From: Nemopilema nomurai
Taxonomy: Eukaryota; Cnidaria; Scyphozoa; Rhizostomeae; Rhizostomatidae
Direction of reading: 5' to 3'
DNA: 64,000 bases
NCBI GenBank assembly: GCA_003864495.1
Contig: ML133373.1
Span: 1,320,008-1,384,007 of the forward strand
Shown: piece after piece, positions 49,601 to 58,700 of the stretch
Layout: each line of letters starts with the position of its first letter
Position numbering within the stretch: position 1 is the first letter of the stretch
Position numbers and translations under genes: made by a program
The notes under the pieces: generated by a model
Databases searched by the model: none
The model's input: only the letters and a program-made list of their open reading frames with translations
What the model was told of the DNA's origin: nothing

Positions 49601-52471
49601 TGCAAGCATCCATTTTAGGCACCGATTTACCGTACCGCAAGCCGGACACATACGACCTTTTCGAACTGGATAAATACGACCACTGCGTATACAACAGCAT
49701 TTTGGTGAAGCTTGCACTGAGAGCTGGGGAGGAGATGGCGATGTTAAGGAACGACTTCGTGAAGCTAGAAGAAATAGGCCGGGCCTATGATAGAGCGCAT
49801 GTCCGGTTGGAAGTCGAGATGTGGGATGATGCAGACGGGTTTTACCACGCCTGGTTTGACGCTGAATGGGGCTCGCCATCTTGGATCATGTCCGACTCGT
49901 TTTATGGACAGGTCTGGGCCTACACATTAGGCCTCGGGGATCTGGTTGACAAGCAAAAGCTCAAGTCTCATTTATTGAAGGAAAGAGAGCGAAACGACAC
50001 GCCTTTTGGACTGAAGGTAACCTCTTATTCTCTTCTAAGCAGTTTTATTTCTAGGTCCCGTTTACACTTTAGCTTTGAACTGTATGTAGTTTTGTATTAC
50101 ATTGCAAAGAGTAATTGAATTTCAATTTTTCCCAAGTAATTCAAACCATCAATTTTTCCCATTGTCTGCCCTTTTTTATTTTCTTAGTCAATTTAAAAGC
50201 GCGAGCTTCTATCACAGCTATTATGTTAATTTTTACGAAAATCGATGCAAAATAAGATTTCTCCTGTAGTTTTCAAATTTTACTTATTGGCGACAGGGTC
50301 AGTGGGAACAAACCAATTTCGAGCAAACAAAAGCAAAACAAACAATTCCAGCCTCACCTTACGTTAACCCCTTCACTTCTAGACCTTTAAGATGCAAAGC
50401 TTGAATGTTACGCTCTAATTTTGATTATGTATTTCCCTGGTTTAGGCGATTTCGAAACGTGAATCGGAAAAGGTGATCCAAGAGGACACGAGTGTTATAC
50501 TGGGCGAAGAGCCTGGGTGCAAGTCACTAGAAAACATAACAAAATATGAATCAATTTGGATGACAGCGAGTACTGACTGGTCAACACTGATGCTCAACCT
50601 AGGTAGGAACACTTTCACTGAATCCACCCTTGTCTGTTCTGGTCCAAAGACACTGTATTATTTCTGTCACACTTTCATAAACTCATCCCATCGTTTCTAC
50701 TTTTGCGCTATCTGTCTTGATATGCACCATTCAAAGCAGTTGCTTTTTGCACCTTTTACACAATCATTTTTGCATTTGAGACAATGAGCCATTGATTTGA
50801 ATTTATGTTTAATTTATGTCTAATATCTATAAGACATAATACAATTTATGTCTAATATTCATCTCAGACTGTTTCCAAACGAGTTAAAGTAACTTAGATT
50901 ATGATTAGGTATACTAAGACATTGCTCCTTTTCCTGTACTATATGCTTAATTAGGGCGTTTTTATTTTTTATAAACTTACAATACAAAATGCTCAATGAT
51001 ATTCAAAAACAAGAAGAATAAGGTTTATGATGTTTGACAAAATATTTTTAATGGCGAGAATACTATGCTATATAACGCGCAAAGAGCATTATTGAAACGA
51101 GATTGTGGATTTTCTAATTGGTCACATTTTCTGATTGCTTCTCAAATTAGATCAATTTCGTTGTAGAGTTATCTTATAAAAAATTTAGTATATGCATAAA
51201 GGATTTACTTTAAGTCAAATTGACAGTGTAAAGGAGCAAATCTACGCCTAGCGCCCCGAAGCATTTTTCATTCCTTTGACAACAGTATATACCTCTGTAT
51301 ATTTCACAGACATGCCTCCCAGAATCGCTTTGCATCAAGCACAAAAATCACTCGATCACTACCGATCAACTTTGAAGGACCAGTGGAATTTTCACGGTCT
51401 GACGTCATCGGAGAATTACGGACTAGATGGCCTACCGTGGGCAACAAGTCACTACACATTCCAACTAATGCTGTGGCATTTGCCATTGGCCTTATCCGGA
51501 CAGCAGTACAACGCTCCAAACGCGACGCTTTCCTTTAAACCAAAGTTTGATATTCCTTATTGGCTGTCCTTTTTCACGCCTGTGGCCATGGGCAGTATAG
51601 AGGCCAAGGTTCATGGAGTCAGCAACGAAACGATGTTCAAATTTACAGTGACGTCAGGTGAGATCACGTTTTCAACTGACAACAATTAATGTGAACAAGT
51701 GCTTTGTGGTACAAAACTTCACACTTCCGCATCTGGCTATTTATTCGGTCAGATTTTGGTTATCTTCCGACGTTTGCATACTCTGAGGAGTGTCGGACGA
51801 AAAAAGTACTTTAAGTATGCGAAAACTAGTGCCGCTTTTTCTAGCAATTGTGAACAATTGATGTGTGGTAATCGTATCCTGAAAGATGCTGAATTTTAAA
51901 CCATAATGATATATTTATGTTTCATCAAATGTGTGCGATATGTTTACCTTTGAGAGCTTTTCTTCTTTCCCTTCGCCTTGCTTCTTTGTGCTCTAAATCT
52001 TCAGTATAAACGTTATGGTCATTGTGCTTCTATAAATCCTCAAATGACACAAAATACCTAGAAGATTTTCAAAAAGGCTTTATATAAGTAGGAATCAAGG
52101 TTTTCTTATCATAATTAGAAAAAGTCTGCTTCTTATTACATTGACTTTTCATGTTAATAAATCAAATTCAGTTATACTCCTAATCGAAGGTACTCAAATA
52201 GAAAACTCACTGCTGTTATCATAGCTAATGTATCGTTTATTCGTGAATATGAAAATTATTAAGAAATTATAAACGTACCAAGTTATTAATCAAGTAATTT
52301 TCTTTTTTCCTAGGAAAAATATTCCTTCGAAACCTATCGATATCTGGATCTAGATATGGTAGGACTAACTTCGAAGTCTTGGAGGGCGAATATGTGGAAT
52401 GGTCTGTTCCTAATAAAAAGAAAGATTCGAACAGAGAAGTGAAAGAACTTCTAGCAGAATTAAAAAGGTAG
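37645..52471 (+). CDS. Secreted GH116 (GBA2-like) glycosidase with two PAN/apple-like modules, 14 exons
   Basis: Exons: 37645-37696, 40154-41491, 42483-42622, 43258-43525, 44057-44224, 45707-45919, 46438-46968, 47381-47664, 48044-48263, 48687-48947, 49619-50016, 50446-50602, 51310-51657, 52314-52471. All junctions are GT-AG and phase-consistent, giving 1511 residues ending in TAG. Residues 1-17 ([17 protein letters not shown]) form a signal peptide. Residues 18-463 are disordered and repeat-bearing. About 540-615 is a PAN/apple-like Cys module. From about 635 the GH116 region begins with [11 protein letters not shown], related to the PIGGLGGG entry motif of human GBA2. A second PAN-like module sits at about 793-855. 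By alignment with GBA2, Glu1046 (WRQWEAFDC) fits the nucleophile and Asp1171 (PDTYD) the acid/base. Later motifs include [10 protein letters not shown]. Many N-x-S/T sequons support an extracellular fate. GH116 enzymes cleave beta-glucosides such as glucosylceramide, but the substrate here is unknown. Cytosolic-facing GBA2 has neither signal peptide nor PAN modules, so this is a separate secreted branch. A possible poly(A) signal lies at 53273. Confidence 0.92.
38515..38593. repeat. Short fold-back with 9-bp terminal inverted repeats
   Basis: ttacaggca at the left and tgcctgtaa at the right bracket about 60 bp. A second imperfect inner pairing is agtgcaaa against tttgcacact. It lies in GH116 intron 1 and could be a tiny MITE relic or chance. 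Confidence 0.4.
40154..41491 (+). other. Exon 2 of the GH116 gene: single-exon disordered region with three DGT-type repeats
   Basis: This 1338-bp exon has phase 1 at both ends, so it adds exactly 446 residues and could be gained or skipped without a frameshift. It starts acidic ([13 protein letters not shown]) and ends strongly basic ([16 protein letters not shown]). Three short related segments begin near residues 104, 160 and 210: [30 protein letters not shown] and [17 protein letters not shown]. Their core is DGT[K/R]-hydrophobic-x-Q-aromatic/His. A second pair of similar phrases occurs later ([12 protein letters not shown] and RPLKPIHYK). I recognise no named domain. The composition resembles extracellular-matrix or mucin-like spacers, and the basic tail could bind polyanions; both are inference. 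The first 17 residues and the first base of the Asp18 codon come from exon 1. Confidence 0.85.
43258..44140 (+). other. PAN/apple-like cysteine module 1 (exons 4-5) upstream of the catalytic region
   Basis: Exon 4 and the start of exon 5 encode a Cys-rich stretch containing [15 protein letters not shown], then SNCPK, and after the intron [12 protein letters not shown]. The order C..CC....C.aW......C.....CCWLK follows the usual PAN/apple signature, in which an alpha-helix is pinned by disulfides and the core ends in C-x-LK. An N-glycosylation sequon (MNGT) lies just before it. PAN/apple modules bind proteins or carbohydrates in secreted proteins. Assignment is by pattern; the exact subfamily is not resolved. 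The range includes intron 4. Confidence 0.6.
43571..43910. repeat. 173-bp tandem duplication in GH116 intron 4
   Basis: tagttggtgttggcctaaa begins at 43571 and again at 43744. Most of the intervening sequence matches (gaccgactgtatcgata, tcattagagctcagtctcct, atttcataacctt), at an estimated 85-90% identity by eye. Confidence 0.9.
46630..46830 (+). other. PAN/apple-like module 2 inserted within the GH116 N-terminal beta-sandwich (exon 7)
   Basis: Exon 7 runs [21 protein letters not shown] (beta-sandwich strands matching VENEGDEALDVSIMF in human GBA2), then breaks into [26 protein letters not shown] and FSCLLKD, then resumes with [19 protein letters not shown]. The middle part has the C...C.....C..W.......C.LK spacing of PAN domains and has no counterpart in GBA2. 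The module therefore interrupts the glycosidase fold rather than being appended to it. Exon 7 is a symmetric 1-1 exon of 531 bp, but the insert has no intron borders of its own. Confidence 0.65.
48541..48670. repeat. 85-bp direct repeat at the 3' end of GH116 intron 9
   Basis: gtctgatatcaaattgattg (48562) recurs as gtctgatacaaattgattgg (48647), each followed by ggtgat and preceded by gacgatt. The second copy runs directly into the tract gttggtttgttttcag of exon 10. Confidence 0.8.
51704..51854. repeat. Dispersed repeat element, copy 3, with internal inversion, in GH116 intron 13
   Basis: The left 25 bp (caagtgctttgtggtacaaa) are in the same orientation as copy 1. From 51725 (ttccgcatctggctatttat) to 51854 the sequence is the reverse complement of the body of copy 1 (gaggagtgtcggacgaaaa against ttcgtccaacactcctc). 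It starts 47 bp after the exon 13 donor. Confidence 0.75.
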
Positions 52472-55400
52472 TGTCCTGTTCTTAATCATCGCGTGAGTAA
52501 AAAGCTGGTAGAAATGATTTTTGTATGTTTTGATATAACTTGTTGATGTAACAAATGGATGACTATGGGATATGCGCACTGTGCCTTTGGTTTGTGTTAG
52601 TCTCGGACTATGACTGGCTTTAATATTTTTCCAGGTTTTCGACATCATTTTTACTGTTAATACACTTGTCTAGACTTGATGGGTAATTGTGTGTTACTGT
52701 CGTTCATGTCAGATTGTGTCATAGTTTATCGCCTGCAATTACGGGTCTACGTAGACAGTATAGTCAGAATTTTGAGATCACGAGCTGTTCGAATACCTTG
52801 TGATCTTGTAGCAAGTACAACCCACGTTCCCCGTTCAGGCTGTGACGTATCCCTATCAAAGTATTTGAAGGTACATTTGGAAAGTGTTTTCCCAAAAGTA
52901 AAGCTTATCCTTATGATTTTAGGGGGAGAGTTAGGGGGGGACTGCGCTGGGGGTGGTATAGTTTTAGTTCTGAATAATATGATATTGCAGAATCATACAC
53001 TCTGAATGTTTGTGGGGAACCCGATGCATCAATGTCACAGTTAAATCTAAACAAAAGTATGCAACACTTAAGCCCTGTTGTAGAAATGATTTGAACTTAA
53101 TCCATTAACACGAATCTTAAGAATATACCATCTGATTGAGTTAAGTGGAGTGAATTTCTATGGTGGTCGATCATGTGAAATCCTTCCCATTTTTGAAAAA
53201 TTTAATTCTCCAAACATTGCAATTTATTCATGTTTCTATCATTGAAAAATGTTTATGATTATTTGTGTCCACAATAAATATCGAGCTAATTGAATCGAGT
53301 ATAGGTTCAGTTTTGTTGCGACCTGTCAGGCCTTTGAACTTCCCCATACTCAAGGGAATCACCTTGGCTAACGTTTTTTTGATGTCTTGTTTGACGTTAA
53401 TAGAATTCGAATGATTTTCGTAATTATTGTAACGATATCTAATTAACGCCTAACGATGGCTATAAAAGACCATCAAGTTGTGACTGTAAATCCTTTATCG
53501 GGTTTGAAAAATTCCTTAAACTATTAGACAGAGAGAAAATTGTGTGTTTATTCTGTGAACTCCTAATTGTAGTGAGTAAGTGGCAAGGCGAATCTTGATT
53601 TTTCTCGGAGCATTGAGCATTTCGTGTCTAGTTGATAAGTTTAAAGTTTTGAAAGAAAAAAATAATATGACGTATGTATTCTGTTCCCGTGCTGTGGCGG
53701 GTTGACAACTGAATCAGATATCTTATTTTGTTGAGTCTTAGATCGCCAAACACTTTCAGCATCGCAAACTAATTTTTCGAGCAACTTCGAACGCTCTTTT
53801 TTCTTACAAATATTAGATCTACACGGGTGGTGTGACCGGAATATCTATGGGATGCTCAGCAGGGACAAGTTTCGCATATTGCTGTGACGAAGGTGTTCCT
53901 CAAACAAACTTGTACCTTATCTAAAAGGAGAACAAACAGTTCTAAAACCAATGCATTTCAGCTTGCAAGCAGCTTTTATGCGAGGAGTTATTTCGCTTAT
54001 GTTTACTCTGTCGCCTGATATCTAATCTGATTCACTCAAAAGTTATCTCATTCTCAATTACCTGATCATGAAATTCGGCAAACATCTTAAACTTGATTGC
54101 AAATTTCCATCAACGTTAGGCCTATCATATTTGGTGGAGAAATGATGCATATCTTCGCCATGCGTACACACGTTCTCGAACATTCTCGAAGCTCTGCCAC
54201 ATGGGATTTAGTAGCGGCTCCATTCGGCCACTCCGGCACGCGGTAAAGGTGAACTGGGAAAACAGTGGCATCCCAGCTCTTTCCCAAGAGGCTTTCGAAC
54301 AACGCCTCCAGTCTCTCAAAAACAAATGTTAAACAAATGCACATTTATGCATCTTGATTGGACCAAGCATTTTGATATTAAATCAAGGCTTCTTAATTTA
54401 ATCAAATTATATTTCAATCTTTCTTTGTTCAGAAGCGAAAAGCCAGCATTGATAACTGTTGCTATCAATGTTCACTGTAAAATTTAATTGTTCTCACGCG
54501 GCAATTAAGGCCTTTTCTAATTTATCTAAAGAACATCCTTCAGTGAATCATGATAAAAACCAACATTTAAACAATTGAATTTCAAGTAGTTATTAAGTAA
54601 CAATCATCTTCCTTTTTCCTTGCACCAGAAGATGCCTCAACTCAAGACGAAATTGGCTAAGTTGAGAAAAGGCCAAGAAAGTTAAAACTTTCTTTGTCAA
54701 TACTTTTGATCTACATAGAAGTTTCTTAATTAAATAATAACAACCGACGACTTTCTCTGTAGGAAAGTCTACAAATTTATACATCTTAGGGTTTAAAGGT
54801 AAATTTGCAGAAATGATTTCAACAAATACTTCCTATAACTTAAAGAAATTAAGTCGTAAAAAGGTAATAAATGTACATAAAGGGTATTCCTGACAAAGTT
54901 ATTGAAGTTAACAATCATACTATTTGGCAATAAATAAACCCTCACAAGATCTTGTAACTCGGGATTTCCTAAAGAGAAATAATTAAAAAAGTCACCTAAT
55001 CTATATATCTTGATTGCTTCTCTAATAACGAGATCCGAATTTCAAAGATGCCTAGGTGCATGTTTTCACATAGAGGAGAGGTGGCATGAACTTAAAAAAC
55101 TTTAGAACTGATGATTATTTCTCTTACTTTTCATATCATTCCACTTATTAAAAATAGTCTCAAGTTGAGTAAAACGAGGAAGGTAAATCAAATTTCCCTA
55201 ACCTGTTTACAATCTAACTGACTCAGAAAGGGTTACCTCTGATTTAGGGCATCATTTTTTAACTGATGGGAGTAAACAGTAATTGAAAAAAACATTAGAG
55301 GGAAATTTACATAGGAGGTATGTTCACAAAGAGCTTAGCATAGGGGGCTCTTGTTGAACATGTAAGGGTATCTATGGAGCCAGTTTAACCTACCTCGTGG

Positions 55401-55744
55401 AAATGATGTCACTGAAAAAAGAATCTGCTGGCACGTGGTATCAACCGTTAGACGTACATGCCACTGAGAGGGTTTGACTATGAACACGTGGCTGAATGAC
55501 TTTAATATTTAATACAATGCCATCTCTAAATAGGCAAGCATCAAAACGTCTAGCCCTACAGATAATCGCGGCTCTTTAAGCTCGGTTGTAAAGTCTCCTA
55601 GAACATGATAGAGCAACGCTTAAGTGTTCCAAAAAAACATCTGCTAATGAAATATCTTACACCCCTAGAGCTTCTCATAACACAGTAGTCTACTTGCCGG
55701 CTTCAAAACAAAAGTGATCCAGGAATACTAATAGCACATTAAGG
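52472..55744. other. Convergent intergenic region between the GH116 gene and RP2
   Basis: It holds the GH116 3' UTR (candidate signal at 53273) and AT-rich sequence. No further exon was seen. The 109-codon ORF at 52676 is not protein-like. Confidence 0.5.
53273..53278 (+). terminator. Candidate poly(A) signal for the GH116 gene
   Basis: First canonical AATAAA that I noticed on the plus strand after the stop at 52471, implying a 3' UTR of about 0.8 kb. Confidence 0.35.
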
Positions 55745-55750
55745 TTTATT
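55745..55750 (-). terminator. AATAAA poly(A) signal overlapping the RP2 stop codon
   Basis: On the minus strand the sequence reads TGAATAAA: the last A of the TGA stop is the first A of the signal. If used, the 3' UTR would be only about 15-30 nt. No other minus-strand AATAAA was noticed in the next few hundred bases. Confidence 0.45.
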
Positions 55751-58700
55751 CATGACATTGTGATGTCTACGAAATTATAAAAAGCATCAATCTCTTTCTG
55801 GGCTTGACCCCTACTTTCTGAAATATGCAGCACCGACTCCTCCAAGTGAACATCAGATCGCGCCTCGCGACAAGCTTCGATCATGTTTGTTCCATTAACT
55901 TCGACACCGACAGCTGGTCCTGAAAACAGAAATGATAGTCTAATCAAACAGAAGACTGTGGGATTATGGGTGCAGCAAGTACCACTGAGACGTCTGCGCG
56001 AAGCAGAGAATCTGGAAAAACACGCTAAATCAGGTTAAAACTTAGGCGTCAAGAGATGAAATTATCTGGCAATGTATTTTGGTCTGATGCCGGAAAAAGA
56101 AGCGACGTAAAACGTTTGATTACAATAGGCCTAAGCATAAATGCTGAGTGCAAACATCGCTGTAAACCGATTTCAAAGGCTCCGTCACAAGATCCACAGC
56201 AAACGTCATCCACCATGCTTGAAATTTCAAATTCAGCACAACAAGTGCCTATATCTTCATCGTGGCGTCATTCCATAGCAAATTTGCGATTAGGCTGCTT
56301 TTCTGTACACGGTTTTGGGTTTAAAATTGACAAAAGATTAGCACATGGTTGTAATACAGGCGACAGCAGCAATCACTTGCAAACTCTTGTTGTAAACGTA
56401 GGGAACTAAAACGTGTATATTAAAGTATCAAGTCTTGAAAATTAAAATTAAATTCTGATTTTTTTATGAAGAATTAGCATTAAAGTTTGTTAGTTTGTTA
56501 GTGTATTAAAGTAAAGCTTCAAATGACCCGTGTGCAGAAAGGTTATGCTTTAGTTCCGTTCCACTTAGAATAAAAAGATGAATAAGAGAAAACTAAAAAA
56601 GAAGGCGAAGAAGAATAAAAAAGAAGACGATGAAGGTGAAAAAGAAGAAGGATAAAGAAGAAGAAAAAGCAGCGTGTGTGAATCGCAGAATAGGACGATA
56701 GTACTAAGTAAACCCAAGTTCCACACTTCTTGCGATTCTCAGCCAACTATAAAAGCTAATAACAATGCATTTTCGATCATTCTAAGCGTGCCATTTTAGA
56801 TCAGTGCTAATTCTTCTAATTGGTATTTTCTGACTTCATCTTCTGACATTGTCATTTATTTTAGTTTTATACTATGGAAAGTCACTTCAAAACCATGGTT
56901 AGTGCACAACTGTCTACGCAGCTTTGATCACAAGGTTTTTAATTACACAACTCGCGCAAATGCCAGACATTTTCCCCCAAAAATAACATTTCTGAGACTA
57001 AGGATTTCCTGCAATAAAACGCACCTTGGGCTACAGCTTCCGCAAAATTTTCGTTTCCGAGAATGCGACTAGCGTCTTCGGCAGTCATCTTCACCTCTTT
57101 AGTCTGCACTATGTCAAACGTTGACTGTGGATGGAACGAGTTCTTCAATTAATATCAGCAACGCGAGTAATGGAAAAATTTCAACAATTATCAAAAATCG
57201 TAGGAAACCCATTGTTTTTTCCAATATTTTGTACAGTGGTACTAAGAGACCCATGAAATCTTTCTTTAGATTCCCATAACATCCTTTAACACTTCAAAAC
57301 TTGCAATCTTATCCAAGATATGGCAAAATGTAAGCTCTTGTGGCCATGATGTTATCAACAAATTGTTAAGTGCGAAAACGTGTTGAAATGTGTTAGGAAC
57401 ATTTTCTGTCCGTGTTGTCAGTCAAATCGGTTACTTCCAATGAATAAAAACGCCCGTTATCGCACGTCTTCAGAAATTGTTGAGCGACATTAGGAGCCGG
57501 AGGACAAAACAAAAAAGCAAATTTAAGGGCAAAAAGGATTTCCAGTGCAAAAGCGTTAATATGACCTAAAAACGGCCTTTTCTACCTTCTTCTTCAGTTC
57601 ATTGATAAACTCCATGCATCGAGAGGTCGCACTTCCAAAGAAAAGGAGCAAACAGGACTACAAAATAAAATAGAAAGTATTATTAGCATATGACAAATGA
57701 ACATTCTACAGTCAATAAAAGAAAAAAATTAAGCTAAAAAACGCTGGCAGATTGACCATGAAGAGTAATTTCAAAATAAATTACACAAAAAAATTTATAT
57801 TCTATATATATGAAAAATAGAAATATACTAGCTATTACAAATATTCAGTACTGTGAGACTCAGCAAATTGGAAAATAAATTGCCAACACAAATCGTTTGT
57901 TAAAATAATTCTGTGACAAAAACCATCATCTAATGATTGAACCACTCAATACAACTTCTTTTGGTAGCTGTGTCTGTCTTAGCTAGACAGAAGAGACAAA
58001 AAGAACAAATCACCCTACCTCATCGTACTTCTTGTCCCTTGAACCTCTTGTAACAGGGACCACAAATTCATCTGCGTTGTTAGAAACCTTCACCGGAGCA
58101 AATTCTTCAGACGTTGGAGGTGGGACATAGTTATCAACAGTGGCAGTTTCTGGCAACAGAGACCAGTTGGCCTCCCCAGCAACTGGGGTGAAGTCGTGGA
58201 TATTGAACCAGTTGTTGCTGAACAAACTTAAGCCTGCTTTCTGGAATTGGCCTACAGGGAAGAGAAACACACTATAAACCACGCACAAACTATCATGACG
58301 TCAGGTTATCTAATAAGTAGAGAAGAAAACTTCTTGCACAACTTCATTGCTTGATTTTTAAGGCTTCTCGTTTCTTACTTGTAACAAGGAGATATTTTCT
58401 TTTCTTCTGCTTACACAACAACATCATAGAATTTATGTAAAACAATCAGTTGAATGTTGTTTCAAAGACGTGATAACTACAAATTATCACTTTGAATTCT
58501 CTGCACTTTTTTATTGATTGCATGAAAACTTGGGAATGGATAACTGTGGCTAATGCTAAAAACTTTAACCATAGAGATGCTCTGGCAACTAATTTATCTA
58601 TCATCTACAAAAGCAAAGCCAGGACTTTGACATTAGACCGTTTTGCACTCCCCAATTAACCACAGGCCAAATACAATGCATATTTAATGAAATAAGCAGG

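Noticed and set aside
56056..56409. 117-codon plus-strand ORF in RP2 intron 8
   Set aside because: Low-complexity composition, no homology recognised, and antisense to a well-supported intron.
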